Source: Cynocephalus volans
Lineage: Eukaryota > Chordata > Mammalia > Dermoptera > Cynocephalidae
DNA length: 64,000 nucleotides
Assembly: GCF_027409185.1 (NCBI RefSeq)
Contig: NC_084462.1
Coordinates: 20,063,577-20,127,576 of the forward strand
Direction: 5' to 3'
The notes under the pieces were generated by a model. It was not told where the DNA came from. It searched no databases and saw only the letters and a list, made by a program, of their open reading frames with translations. Of this stretch, positions 12,779 to 25,009 are shown in pieces. Positions within the stretch are counted from its first letter, which is position 1. Every line of letters starts with the position of its first letter. Position numbers and translations under genes: made by a program.

Positions 12779-13552
12779 TTAGAACTGTTTTTTTAAAAAG
12801 AGAAAGAGAAGTAAAAGAATGCGCCTCCTGAGCGTTGGCCCTGCTTGGAGAGGGTTGTCCTGGAGCCAAGTCAAGCAGGGCCCAGTCTGTGCTCTGAGTC
12901 CGCACATGGCACCACAGGCCAAACCTCTCCCATGGAGGCGGGGGCCACGCTCCAGTCACCGCCACGCAGTTCATGGTGGCCTGGAGCCCTTCAGCAGAAG
13001 CATGTCGCATCCTGAGTGCTTCCGTACTGCGACCATGACCAAGACAGGCATAGGTATGGTGGGCCCGTGGCAGTGGCACCAGCCTCTGAGTACAGGACCC
13101 CCGTTCCCAGGCAGGTGACAGTATCAGACAATTCCCACTAAGTGAGGCCGCAGGCGGGATTGATAGAAATAGTCTTCTCTAATTTATCATTCACTTAAGT
13201 GCCACCTCGTAGGAACCTCCTGGGAGCCCACTGGCCACCTGCTTGTCACAGAAGGCGCTGCAGGCTGCAGCCTCAGTGAACCCAGACCATGCTCTGAATT
13301 GCAAAGAACAACCAAACTCAACCTGTGCCCCCCGCTCTTCTGCCAGGCCCAGAGGGCAGAGTGTGCTGTGGCTCCCAGAGAGGGGCTGTGCACACGGAGG
13401 GGCCCTGGGCTATTTGGAGAAAGGAGAATTTTGCATGAGGTGCCCCATGGTAGCTGGATTCTCAGGGGTTTTAAGCATCAAGGAGGGCAAAACTTGTGTG
13501 CAGCTGATGTGGCAAACCAGGGTTCAAATCCCAACGCCACTGCGTACTGGCT
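12779..13552. other. Intergenic, nothing recognised
   Basis: Moderately GC-rich unique-looking DNA with short overlapping open frames only. Confidence 0.35.
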
Positions 13553-13922
13553 GGGTTAGTGTTCTGGGATCGCCGTAACAAAGTACCACAGATGTGGGCT
13601 TTACTCTCCCACAGTTCGGAGGCTGGAAGTCCAAAATCACAGTGCCAGTGGGTCTGTGCTCTGCCTGGAGGCTCTAGGAAAGGATCCTTCTTGCTTCGTC
13701 CAGGTTCTGGTGGCTCCAGGCATTCCTTGCCTTGTGGCTGCATCACTCTAATCCCTCTGTTGTCACATGGCCATCTTCTCTCTGTGTCCCTAAATCCAGT
13801 ATGACCACAACTCAAGATCCTTAACTAATTACATCTGCACAGACCCTATTTCCAAATGGGGTCACCATTCTGAGGTTCCAGGTGGACATGCATTTTGGGG
13901 GGATGCTCTTCAACCCACTACA
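13553..13922 (-). mobile_element. MLT1-type MaLR LTR, near full length
   Basis: The reverse complement starts TGTAGTGGGTTGAAGAGCAT and ends with the CTTTGTTACGGCGATCCCAG region, the layout of an MLT1 LTR. This is a solo, ancient LTR. Confidence 0.85.
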
Positions 13923-13944
13923 CCAGCCATAGGTTGTTGAGGAC

Positions 13945-14092
13945 ATTAGTTAAGCCCTCTCAGCCTCAGTTTCCCCACTGGTAAAATGGGGGCAGTAATC
14001 CTACTTTATACCTCTAGCTCATCTGTTATGTGAAATGCTTCACAGAAAGTACCTCGCCCAGCCTTCAGCCCATGGTCATTTGATAAATGTTA
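13945..14092 (+). repeat. MIR SINE
   Basis: CTCAGCCTCAGTTTCCCCAC then GTAAAATGGGGGCAGTAATC and the 3' TTTGATAAATGTTA, the usual MIR order. Confidence 0.75.
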
Positions 14093-14189
14093 CTTTCTTT
14101 TCCCACGAAAGCTTCCTGAAACCATGTACAGGGTGGGAGGTGATTGTATTTTCTTCTCTCTATGTGACCCCTAAGACTGGTTCATGAAG

Positions 14190-14345
14190 AGAGCACACAT
14201 CCATCACCTGCAGGGCTTGTTAGAACACAGATGCTGATGTAATGTGTCTGGGGTGGGCAGAGAATTTGTACTCCTGGTAAGTTCACAGAGGATGCGGACA
14301 CTGCTGGTCTAGGGGCCACACCTTGAGGACCACTGTCCTACAGGG
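14190..14345 (-). mobile_element. MER5A-type MITE
   Basis: GCAGGGCTTGTTAGAACACA, TCTGGGGTGGGCAGAGAATT and a closing CTTGAGGACCACTG match the MER5A (hAT-Charlie) layout. Confidence 0.7.
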
Positions 14346-17164
14346 AAGAGAATGAGCTTTAAACACAACCCCACAAGAAAGCAAGTTCTCCAGACAGTCT
14401 TGTGGACATGGTCAGAGGTCAACTGAGCTTTGGAGCCCAGCAAGGGGCTCCCTCCCACTTCCTTCCACTTGTGAGTTCTGATGTCCATATCTTTCTCCCC
14501 AGGGCAGCCTTCCCTCTGGGGAACAGCCTGGAGCTCTCATGGGGGCTCCCTTCCTGGGGCATTCTGGCATTGGGTGACCTCTCTCCCATGGAATCTCTCC
14601 TGGGGCGCTTGGGCTGGCCTCACACTGGGAGGCATCTGCTCTGGCATCTGCTGCTGGCTTCCCCTTCTATGTACTTTCATTGCATCACCAAGTCCAGTGC
14701 TCAGCAAGGTTTTGGCCATTGAGTAGACTCTGGGGAGCAAGTAACAGGATTGTCCCTGGCAAATCTTCCTCTCACCTCTCCTGGATACTGCAAAGGCTGC
14801 CTAGTCAGCCTCCGTGCCTCCACACTTGCCCCTGTATCTGTAAGGAAATGCATTTGCTTGCTAGAAACAGAGATCCAACCACAGTGGCTTTAAAATATTA
14901 GGGTTTGTTTTCTTATATAAAAGAAATTTGAAAGGTGGCATTTCCACAAAGTCTTCAGGGGCCCAGGATCCTATCTGTCTCTTCTACCACCCTTACCACA
15001 TATCTTCTGACCTCAATGTTGGCTCATTGTCTCAAGTGGCTGCTGGGGCTCCAGCCATCACATTCACATTCCCAGAAGGATAAAGAAAAGGAGGATAAAA
15101 GTGCCCAGTGTGAGGGGCATGGAAGACTGAGGAGTTGTCTAGAAAAAATGGTTGGGAAGGAGGCCTGGCATAGTGCCAGGCACTTAGTAGGTGCTTGGCA
15201 GGTATCAGGTGAGTGAGTCTGAGGGGAAGGCAGCCTGGGAGAAAGACACAGTGTGGGCAAAGGCAGTAGGGTACATGGATTGCCAAGAGCAGTTAGTTTT
15301 CTGTTTTGCTGACAGAAATGATTCTTCTCTTTAGCCAACAAATTTTTCCTTACCTTACAGTCCAGCAGTGCTGCAGGCTAGGTAAGGTTTGCCCTCTGGA
15401 AAATCAGGGCCGTCCTCCTTGGGTCCCTGGTATCGAAACAGGAGTTTAGCACAGGGCTCCCCTCCCCCAGCCTCAGCAGGGGCAGTTGCTCGCCCGGGCC
15501 CTCCCAGCTGTGGTTGGAGGACAGGTCACCACCAAATCCCACACAGGTCTTGGGTGGGTCATTCAACCTACTAGAGGTGGATTGCGTTTATTGTTCTGAA
15601 TTCCTCACTGTCCTCCCTCACAGACCTTGCAGTGCCCTTGAGAGAGTAAAGCCCATCACCCCACTCGCTGACATTGAATTTGGCCAGGTGACTTGCTCCG
15701 GCCAATGGTCTGGTAGCTGACATCGGGAGCAGAGCCCTCACGGTGCTTTGTTTTTGTGGCTGGCGGCAATAAACGTGATCCATTTGAGGAGGACCCACGG
15801 GGCACTGGGCGTGATGCCGGCCCTTTATTCACGCCGTTGACAAATGTTGCTTTTGTGTTTCCTGTTAATGACTGGTGCTTCTTGAGCAGGCCTTGCCCTA
15901 GGCCCTGGGTACCAGGTGCCAGGGCAGACTACCCTCACCCTCGGGGTCTCACGTCCTTCTCACGCTGCTGAGAGTCCCCCCAGGCTCACTCCATTTCCAG
16001 AGAGAAGGAAACCGAGTGGCCCACATTCCTGCAGGTGCACCCCAGCCTCAGAGCCAGAGCCTCGACACAAACCAGGCGGGAGATGAGCTAGAGGGATCCC
16101 CGAGGAGCTGGCGGGAACCTCGTGGTGGCTGCCAGAGCAGGAATTGGGCTGCTGTCCGGGACATTTCCTAGAAGGGCTTCTCCGCTAGTGCAGCCGGTGC
16201 CTCAAGGACACTTTTTCCAACAAGGCTTGGCCCTGCTTCTGGGAGAAGAGGAGACTGTGAGGATTTCCCACCCTCCCCGAGTCTTGCCATATTCCAGTCC
16301 TGAAAAGCAGGAATTATGGTCCCCTTTTCCACAGGGGAAACTGAGGCCCAAAGATGTCTCCAGCCCAAGGACCACTCAACCCACAGGGCCATGCCAGGTC
16401 CAAACCCAGGCTGCTGTGACCCTAAACCCAAGGCTCATACCTTGTCTGGGCACCTATGGCTTAGGGGCTTCTTTGTTTGAGAATATAGTAAGTAGAAAAT
16501 TCAAGGTACAGTGAGGCCAACAGATGAGACAGTTGCCACTGAAAACACAGGTTGCTACTCACAGATCCTAGAGAGGGATAAACATGCCACAGAGGGCCTC
16601 ACGTGGAAGCACCAGGTCAGGCAGGTGGCAGAGGGAGGGAGGACTGTGGGCAGGAGCTTTTATTGTGATTTCTGTGGAATGGAAGGGGCAAGGCAGAATA
16701 ACCAGGCTTAGAGTTGACTAGTGTGCATAACCTCAGTGGGCTCTGGGTCCTGGGGCTGTCCCTTCTTGTCTGGTACCTGGCCCTGGGGTGATTAGGGCAG
16801 GTGGATGGTGGCCAGAGTGTGAGGAGGTGGCTGGGGGTGTGGGATCTGGGTTAGCAGCTTGCTTTTGAAAACCACACCCTTGGGAAGAGGACACCTCCCA
16901 GCAAGGTGACCCGGGCATATCATCACACTGTCCAGAATAAGATATGCCCAGCACATGCACATGGGTGGATGTTTAGGCATCACATGTAGAAACTAGAAAC
17001 ATGGCCAATGCTTTCTTCTTCCAGCCTTTCTACCAGAGAGCAGCCCAGGCACTGGAGAGCTGAATCCGGAGGACGCTTGATGGTTCCAAGAATTGGGTTG
17101 ACACCCCAGGATGTGAATCTCAACAGCCCTGGCCTTATGCCATGTATAGGTAGATTCTAGATTT
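14345..17164. other. Intergenic, sparse old repeats
   Basis: Contains an unassigned ancient repeat at about 14845-15095 (TTTGTTTTCTTATATAAAAG region) and a reverse MIR at about 16300-16430. The rest is unique-looking. No gene signal. Confidence 0.4.
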
Positions 17165-17762
17165 TTTAAAGAAAACTTTTTATTGCAGTATAATGCACAA
17201 ACCAGAAAGTGTCTGAAACACAAGCTTAGAGCTTGACATGTGTTCACAGAGTGAAAAGAGGCCTGTGTCACCAGCACCCAGATCAGGAAATAAAGAAACA
17301 GAGCACCCCCAGCCCCATAGAAGCCCCTCCTGCTCCTGCCCAGCCTCTAACCCCCCAGGGTAACTGCAATCCTGATGCCTCATACCTGAGATGCGTTTCC
17401 AGTTTCATGCTTTATGGAAATGCAGTCCAACAGCCCACACTCTTCTGTGACTGGCTCTTTCACACAACACTGTTTGTGAGATTCATCCTGGTGAGAAGTC
17501 TGTTCTCGTTGCTGTGAAGTTTTCCATTGTGTGAGGGCAATATCGTTTATTTATGCATTCTCCTCTTGATGGACATGTCATTATTTTTAGTTCGGAGCTG
17601 TTACAGTGTCATAGTGAACATTTTTGTGTAAGTATTTGGGGGCATTCCTGCAGAGTTAATACCTACAAGCAGGGTGGCTAGGGTGTAAGGTATGCAAAAA
17701 TTTAGCTTTACAACATAGGGCCAATCCATTTGTTTACCAAATGGTTGTTTCAGAGATCTACT
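17165..17762 (-). mobile_element. L1 (ME/MC-type) 3' region, antisense
   Basis: Antisense L1 3' untranslated and end sequence, recognised from the ACTTTTTATTGCAGTATAAT start and the AGTGTCATAGTGAACATTTT stretch near 17607. Ancient, non-coding. Confidence 0.65.
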
Positions 17763-17765
17763 GCT

Positions 17766-17932
17766 GGGGCCAGTCCCGTGGCTCACTTGGGAGAGTGCAG
17801 CGCTGCTAGCACCAAGACTGCAGGTTCAGATCCTATATAGGGATGGCCGGTGCACTCACTGGCTGAGTGTGGTATGGATGACACCAAGCCAAGGGTTGTG
17901 ATCCCCTTACTGGTCAAAAAAAAAAAAAGAGA
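17766..17932 (+). mobile_element. CYN-like SINE, mosaic dimer
   Basis: Starts GGGGCCAGTCCCGTGGCTCA, has a B-box-like GGTTCAGATCC, then a second unit containing GTGCACTCACTGGCTGAGTG and ACCAAGCCAAGGGTTG, ending in an A tail of about 12. The second unit mixes the SACTGGCTGAGT arm of one subfamily with the tRNA-Ile arm of the other. Confidence 0.85.
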
Positions 17933-17933
17933 G

Positions 17934-18170
17934 ATTTGCTGCATAACCAATTACCCCCAAACTTGGCTTAAACAACAATTTATTGGGGAGTCCAGTTGGC
18001 TGCTTGGGCTTCCTCACAACATGGCAGCATCCAGGCAGTCAGATTTCTTATGCGGTGGCTGACTTCCAAAGAATGAAAGCAGAAGCTGCCAGATTTAATA
18101 AGAACTAGGCCCAGAATTGGCACAGTGTCACTACAACTTTATTCTCTTGGCCAAAACAAGTCAGAAGGTA
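17934..18170 (-). mobile_element. MLT1-like MaLR LTR fragment
   Basis: GCTGCATAACCAATTACCCC, then AACAACAATTTATTGGGGAG, as in reversed MaLR LTR ends. Subfamily uncertain. Confidence 0.45.
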
Positions 18171-19349
18171 AGTGTGTGTTGCAGTACACACACACACACA
18201 CAAACACACAGAGGAAGGGACGGGGTGGACGGTGGCTATCTTTGGAGGCTGCCCCACGATTGTACCAATTTCCACTTCCACTTGTAAAATGTGACAGTTG
18301 TGGTGGCTTCACATCCTCCCCAATCCTGTGCTACACTGACTGTCTTCAATACATTCAGATATTTAAAAAGCAAAAAAAGAATCTCCACAGTACCCTAACG
18401 TCCAAAGGAATGCATCAACTCTGCTGGGGGAGGGCCGGATTAAGGGCTCGGTGGCCAAACAGTAGGAGGGGCCACGTGGCCCCCACCCGGGCCTGACCTC
18501 CAGGCCCGATCTCTCCTGATGGTTGCAAAACCCAGAACCTGACTGTGGAATTTACTGCCTCTGTCACTTGGAGTAGGTGTAGGGGCTGCCTTATGAAGAT
18601 TCAAATTTGCATAAGCCGGGGGAGAGCTTGGCTGCAAGAGAGCCATGAGCTTGCAGTAGCAACACAAATGCTCTGAAATGCTTAAAATAAAACCAGTAAA
18701 GAAGCGGGCCAGCTAAGAGAAGGTGTGACTACCCAGTATACACTGAAAATTTATGTTCAGTCCTCAAATCCTTGCAAGTGTTCAGCTGACTATGTTTAAA
18801 CCAGTCATTGACTATAACCAGAATTCACTTTTCAAAAGCGACGCACCCAGCCTAGAGTCCCAGCTCCCGTGTGGGGGAGGTAGGCACTGTTATTTCTGCT
18901 CTGTAAATGGAAAGCTGCTGTCAGGGGCTGTGTGGGACAGTGAGAAAAAATGTGTAGGGTTTTAGCAACAGGAATGAACGTGGTGGACATAGATCCCCTG
19001 GCTATAAATGCAAATGCATAGCTGAGCTCAAAAGAAAGAAGGACAGATTCCCAAGTGTGAAAAACTCAAAGCCAGAGCAGTAAGGTTGGGCTTATGACGC
19101 TGTGGCCTGAGGTGTAGACCTTAGATCCAGCGTGAGGCTAGAGCGGTGACGCTCATGCCGGGAGAGCCTTGACCTTGAATCTGTGTGAGATGGAGAACAG
19201 AAACAGATGGCTGAAAATGCAAATCACTGAAGAGCTGCCCAGTGAAAAGGGACAGAACAACTCCAGCCACCAGCCCCGAAGAAGACTCAGGAAGTTCCCA
19301 TCTCCAGTGGTCTTGGGTGCTTACCAAGGGCTTGGGGGAGGGCAGAATG
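18171..19349. other. Intergenic, CA run then unique sequence
   Basis: A CA dinucleotide run at 18187-18206; otherwise nothing recognised. Confidence 0.4.
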
Positions 19350-19515
19350 GAGAGTTAATGCTTAATGGGTATAGTTTCTTTTTGAAATGATGAAAAAGTT
19401 CTGTAACCAGATGGTGGCATCACATTGCAAATGTGCTTAATGCCACTGAATTGTGCCCTTAAAAATGCTTAGAATGGTAAATTTTATGTTATGTATATTT
19501 TTACCATAGCATTAT
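19350..19515 (+). mobile_element. L1M 3' end fragment
   Basis: GTTTCTTTTTGAAATGATGA, GCCACTGAATTGTGCCCTTA and TAAATTTTATGTTATGTATA in L1M 3'-UTR order. Confidence 0.7.
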
Positions 19516-19604
19516 TTGTAAATAATATGCCTGTCTACCTGGTAAAACTATCGTAAAACTATAAGGACCAATAAGAATGCTCAATTAGGTGTCCAGTTAT
19601 GAAA

Positions 19605-19750
19605 GCAGTATTCACAAATCAATAGTTTTCTACATGCCACAGCAATAATTAGCTAGAAAATACAGTGGTGAAGTGAAACCGCCAGAATAGCCACAGGATA
19701 TCACTCACAATAGTAGCCAAGACAAAAACACTGAGTAATTAACTGAATGA
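19605..19750 (+). mobile_element. L1 ORF2 fragment
   Basis: AAATCAATAGTTTTCTACAT and AATTAGCTAGAAAATACAGT resemble the ORF2 C-terminal region of L1. Heavily mutated. Confidence 0.5.
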
Positions 19751-20126
19751 AATAAGTCAGGTTTATAGGAAAAGGGGCTACAACGTGTGAAGCTGCTCAA
19801 GAAATATTTGTTAAAGGAATGAATAATTTCAAAGTTCCCAAAGGGATATAAAAGAAACAAGAATACAAAAAAAAGATTTACCCTGTTAAAAAAATGTTTT
19901 TTCAGAACAAAGATGAGCAAAGACATTGATTACCCCGTTGGTACCTATAAAGACTGACTATCAAAAAGAAAAAAAAAGTAATAACGACTTGTTTGGAATG
20001 GTTAAAACATGTGTAGCTAATAGTAGAGCATTAGACATCAACAATGAAAGACGACAATCTTACCAGTTAGTGAGTCCAAGTGAAGGGTCTATAGGTGTTC
20101 ATTGTCTGATCTTTCAAACATTTTTT

Positions 20127-20288
20127 TTTTTTTAAGAGGACCAGTAAGGGGATCTCAACCCTTGACTTGGTGTTGTCAGCACCACGCTCTCCCAAGTGAG
20201 CTAACCGGCCATCCCTATATGGGATCCGAACCCGTGGCCTTGGTGTTATCAGCACCGCACTCTCCCGAGTGAGCCACGGGCCGGCCCC
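20127..20288 (-). mobile_element. CYN-like tRNA-Ile SINE, dimer
   Basis: Dimer with a poly-A tail (T run on + strand). Flanked by TCAAACATTTTTT (20114-20126) and TCAACCATTTTTT (20289-20301), a 12/13 target-site duplication. Confidence 0.9.
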
Positions 20289-20394
20289 TCAACCATTTTT
20301 TAAGATTGAAACTTTTCAAAATAAAAAGTTGGAAAATTTATGAAAACAGGAAAATTTGAGCATTAATTGGATATTGGATGCTGTTAAGAAAACA

Positions 20395-20690
20395 CTGCTA
20401 TTTTTTAAAGTGTGTTAATGGGATTATGGTGACGGTTTTCAGAAGTGTCCTTGTCTTTTAAAGGTACGTCTTGAAATACATTCAGATGACATGATACAAT
20501 ATCTAGGGTTTTCAAAGTCTGAAATGTGGGAGGAGGGGAGAAGTGTAGATATTGATGAAACAAGATTAGCCATGAGTCGACAATTGCTGAAGCCTGGGTG
20601 ATGGGTACATGGGAGTTCATTATGTTATACTCTTGACTTTTGTTTATATTTAAACTTTTCCATAATAAAATGATTTTTTAAAGTCAATGT
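20395..20690 (+). mobile_element. Ancient repeat 3' end, unassigned
   Basis: GGGTGATGGGTACATGGGAG followed by a tail CCATAATAAAATGATTTTTT recalls a widespread mammalian repeat 3' end that I cannot name with certainty. Confidence 0.4.
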
Positions 20691-20699
20691 ATTCATGTG

Positions 20700-21325
20700 T
20701 GTTCAAAGATGACGTAATTGGCTATGTGAAAAATCCCAAAGAATCAACACGAAAACTTCCTGGAACTCTAAGTGATTATAACAAGGTTCCAGGATAGGTT
20801 AATATACAGAGGTCAATTGCTTTTCTGTATACCAGTAATGAACAATTAGAATTTGAAATAAAAAACATGATACCATTTATATATATCTCAAAAAAAATAC
20901 TTAGGTATAAAGCTAACAAGATATATTCAGGATCTATATGAGGAAAATTACAAAACTGATGAAATAAATCAAAGAAGTTCCAAATAAAGGGAGAGTATTC
21001 CATGTTCATGGATAGGAAGACTCAATATTGTCAATATGTCATTTCTCCCTACTTGATCTATAGATCAGATGCAAACCCAGTCAAAATCCCAGAAAATTAT
21101 TTTGTACATAACAACAAACTGATTTTAAAGTTTATATGGAGAGGCAAAAGACCCAGAATAGCCAACACAGTATCAAAGGAGAAAAGCAAAGTCAGAGGAT
21201 CAAAACCACCCGACTTCAAGACTTACTGTAAAACTACAGTAATCAAGAGTGCGGTATTAGCAAAAGAACAGACAAACAGATCAATGGAACAGACTAGAAA
21301 ATCCAGAAATAGACACACACGAATA
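20700..21325 (+). mobile_element. L1 ORF2 C-terminal fragment
   Basis: The L1 reverse-transcriptase ORF C-terminal region: CAATTGCTTTTCTGTATACC, AGGCAAAAGACCCAGAATAG, then AGATCAATGGAACAGACTAG. A 118-codon open piece (21002-21358) is the remains of ORF2. It is interrupted at 21325 by a mariner MITE. Confidence 0.9.
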
Positions 21326-21510
21326 CGAGAGTACTTCAGAAAGTTCATGGAAAAATAAAATGGAAAGATAATACAAATCTTTTGTCTGTTTTGTTTCCGG
21401 CAGCTGGCTGGTACAGGGATCTAAACCCTTGACCTTGGTGTTATAACAACACACTCTAATCAACTGAGCTAACAGAGCAGCCCCCCATCGACTTTTTTGA
21501 AGTACCCTCA
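21326..21510. mobile_element. Hsmar2/MADE2-like mariner MITE, split by a SINE
   Basis: Left inverted end CGAGAGTACTTCAGAAAGTT and right end ACTTTTTTGAAGTACCCTCA are reverse complements with few mismatches. TA lies on both sides (21324-21325 and 21511-21512), the mariner target site. Only the two ends plus a short inner piece remain, so it is non-autonomous. Confidence 0.75.
21381..21486 (-). mobile_element. CYN-like tRNA-Ile SINE, monomer
   Basis: On the reverse strand: GGGGGGCTGCTCTGTTAGCT start, then the GTTATAACACCAAGGTCAAG core. It sits inside the mariner MITE, so it is the youngest of three nested insertions. Confidence 0.8.
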
Positions 21511-21824
21511 TATAGCTCATTCCTCAGAAAACAGTGGAGCAGATCTGAGCTCTTTAGTAGGTTTATATCAATACCGAGGGAAAACTCCTTTTATGAAAAG
21601 ATTTGTTTCTAACAGGCTTTCCTCTCTCACCACCAACTCAGGGCAGTTTCTCCAAGAACCTGATGAACCCCACTCAGAAGCGGGGCCCTGCAACAGGCAG
21701 CTCCTGTTCAAATTTGCACAGCCCTGCACATGGCAGGCCCATTCTCTGTGGCCTTCCCTGGGTCCCTGGCCAAGCCCCACGCCTGCTGGATATTCTGTTC
21801 CTAAAACGGATGGCTCACACTGAT

Positions 21825-21975
21825 TGAGAACTGACCACATGCCAGGCACCGTTCCAAGGGCTTTACATGGATTGAATCATTTATGCCTCACTATGGCCCT
21901 TTGAGGTGGGTGATATTATTATGCCCATTACAGATGAGGAAACTGAGGCACAGAAAGGAGGATTATCTCACAAGA
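21825..21975 (-). repeat. MIR SINE, reverse
   Basis: CATGCCAGGCACCGTTCCAA, then CCATTACAGATGAGGAAACT and GAGGCACAGAAAGG, the reverse MIR order. Confidence 0.75.
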
Positions 21976-24721
21976 CAGTGGGAGAAGCCAGATGCAGCCA
22001 CAGGCAGTCTGCCCCAGAGGCTTCTCCACCTGGCCCCACCGCTGCCTTCCCCAGTAGACGGGGGTGGACCCCTGGAGGACAGGGGTTATCTGCTTGCTCC
22101 CTCAGTTCCTGGTGCCCAACACAGTCCTGGCACACAGTGGGTGCTCACATTTGTTGAACGAGAGGAACCCTGACCACAGGGCAAGTGGGAGCCCACCACA
22201 GGACCCTGACCTTAGCTCCGGCTGCTGCGTCTTCAACAAACGTGCCTAATTATGCACCAGGCTAGTGATGGGTGTCAGTCCCGCCCAGCAGTCCCGGGGA
22301 GCCTCGTCCTGTCTGGGTCCCAGCCTGGGCATTTAGCTTGCTGCATTTCCAGGAGCATCCACGTGAGCCTGGGAGTCCCTGAGTGACACCCAGGTAAGTT
22401 TTCTCAGCACGTCCCTGGCCTTGAAGGCTTAGATTAGCTGGTTCCTCCCCTCTGTACAATCTAGACCTTTCTTTCCCAGCTTCTGTTTTCTCTCCTGTGG
22501 GGTGATAACGGAACCATCCCACAGAGTCACTGGCATGAGACCAGGGGTGCAAAGCAGGCACCTAACACGGTGCCATACTGTGCGTAGGGCTCACCCAGCG
22601 GGCATCAGGGGCTGTCATGGTTATAACAACATGATATTCTTTCCTAGTCAGAGCACTTTAGGGGCAAAATGGCATCAGTCTCTGAGACCCTTCCCTGCAG
22701 GAATGATCCAGGAGCAAGAAGCCTGGGAAGGGAGAAGCCCCAGAAGCAGCACCTGAAACAAGGATGTGGACGGAGTCATTTACAGGGCCTGGGAGAAGGG
22801 TGATGGGCGGTACAAGCCGCTCATTTGCTAGGCAGCCAGTGCCAGGTGGGCAATGGGAACTCGACCCACTCGGGGTCCTCTGGGATGGTGTAGGATGTGC
22901 CTTAGAGCCATCCTACCCTAGGGACAAGTAGGTCAAGTTTATCCATCACGTGCCACTTGTCACGGGTGAGGGCTGCTCCCTGGCAGGGCCAGCCCACCCA
23001 CCGAGTGTGCCCTTAGGTGAATGGTGACAGGTACTCACAGGAGGACATTGTCCTCTAGCACTCTGTAGAAGCAAAGAAATGGGGGAGGGAAAGAGAGAGC
23101 TGGGGAAAGAGTAGAGATAGAGGAGGAGAGGTATGGGGACAGTGAGGCAGAGAGACAGGGGACCAGGTGGTTAATGTCACAGCAGCCACAGGACCCTCCC
23201 TCCAGTCACAGCAACCTGCTCAAGGTCACTCCCTGGTCCCCTGTATACCACAACAAGTCCCATCTTCCTGGAGCATGTGAGTGGAAGAAGTCACCTGGCC
23301 AGCCAGACCCTGCCCCTGCCGCCACCGCTCCCTGCTCAGGGCACGGCTGAAACAAGGTCGCCGCTGGTGATCCCATCGCTTCCTTCCTTCTTCCCTCCAG
23401 GGCTGTTGTAGCAAACCCCTGCCTTGTCTCATCTGGTGGAGATGGCCTGTCTCTCCCTTCTCCACAGTTGACAAACCTGCCACGGAGGCGAGCAGCACTG
23501 GGTCCACTCAGCAGCCTGCAAAGCACGGCATGTCCCCAGCCTCCTGCACCCCAGCCACCCGGGCTCCCAGAGCGGACGCTGCTTTTGCACCGAAGGTAAA
23601 TGTTCATCTTCTCCTTCCAAGGCAGGGCTGTTGAAACTTCTCTTTAGGTCAAGGACCCCTTAGAGAGTCTGATAGGAGCCACTTGCCAGGGAACTTCACA
23701 CTGGCTGGCTGTGAAGGGCCCCGCACAGCGAGAGTCTGTGCTTTCATCAAGCGTGAAGTGTTTGGAGGAAGATTAGCCTTCCAGCTCCTGCAGAGACACA
23801 ACTGCAAGATGGGGGAGCCCAGGAGGAGGCTGAGGCCAAGGCTGGGCTCTGGCCACACAGCCTCTGAGTTCCCCTGAACCTCCACCTCTCCCCTGACCAC
23901 ATCACCTGGGGGAACCAGGACGGACCACATTACGGGGCTCCCACTAGGCTTTCCCAGGCCTGAAACACCCCCAGCCCCCACCCATCTTAACCTCATCCAC
24001 GAGGCTCTCAGGAAGGTGAGAAATCTCTTAACGCCTCTGAAATCTGAGCAGAAATCACTTCTGCTCCAGCGTTTGAACACAGCTGGAAACCAAGTGAGGG
24101 ATGAGAGGCCCATTAGCAGAGGAGCCGCCTGGAAAAGCTGCTCCTCGGGGGGCCTCCCAGGCCTGGGAGGGGTGGGCAGGGCCCAGTGGGTCTGGCATAT
24201 AAGCTGGTCATGGATTGTGACATTCCAACTGTGGCTTAAGCAGCAAAGGGCTCTCAGGGCTGCCCACAGCTGATGGTCGGTAACAGGGAGATGGAACTGA
24301 GGCCCAGGCAGAGGGCCACAGGGCCGGCCTCACCCTCGGTTCAGATCGCAGCGACACGTAGAATAAACTTTGCCTGCAGGCAAGGCCCTGAGCCTTTCTC
24401 AGAGCCAAGGGGAAGTGGGTTTGGTGAGGAGATGCAGGGAAGTTTCTAGAAGCACACTCCTTGCCCTCTGCAGCCTCTCTCCCAGTCTGTGGCTGCCTGA
24501 GGCAGGCGTGTGTCTCCCCACTTCGGAAGCAGCTTTGGGAATCTGCTTGCCAGAGGTCAGTTCTCAGGTGCCTCTTTTTATTGGGGGAGGGGGCAGGACT
24601 GTGCTTCACCCACATCTACTCTCACCCTCCCTGAACCTGGTCCCAGCCCAGACGCACCCCCTAAGCATCCTCTTTAGGAGGTTGTGACAGCTGCTTTCTC
24701 CGCGGCCACAGCAGTTTTCTG
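21976..24721. other. Intergenic, nothing recognised
   Basis: Mostly unique-looking, with a purine-rich GA tract at about 23080-23165. A 154-codon reverse open frame (23649-24113) has no recognisable domain. Confidence 0.4.
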
Positions 24722-24935
24722 GATTGGTTTCCCATGGCTGCTGTAACAAAGTACCCCCAGCTGGGTAGCTTAAACAATGAGAGTTTATTTTCTCATGACT
24801 CAGAGGCTAGAAATCAGAGATCAAGGTGTCAGCAGGGCTGCATTCCCTCTGAGGCACTAAGGGAGGGTCCCTCCTGTCTCTTCCAGCTCCGGTGGTGGCC
24901 ACAATCCCTGGTGCTCTTAACTTGAGATGCATCTC
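24722..24935 (-). mobile_element. MLT1-type MaLR LTR fragment
   Basis: GCTGCTGTAACAAAGTACCC, then TCAAGGTGTCAGCAGGGCTG and TCTCTTCCAGCTCCGGTGGT as in the reversed MLT1 LTR. Confidence 0.8.
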
Positions 24936-25009
24936 TCCAACCTCTGCCTCTGGCCCTGACTTGTAGAGTTTGCTGATTCCCCTGGTGTTTCCCCTGGTGT
25001 AAGTGCAGC

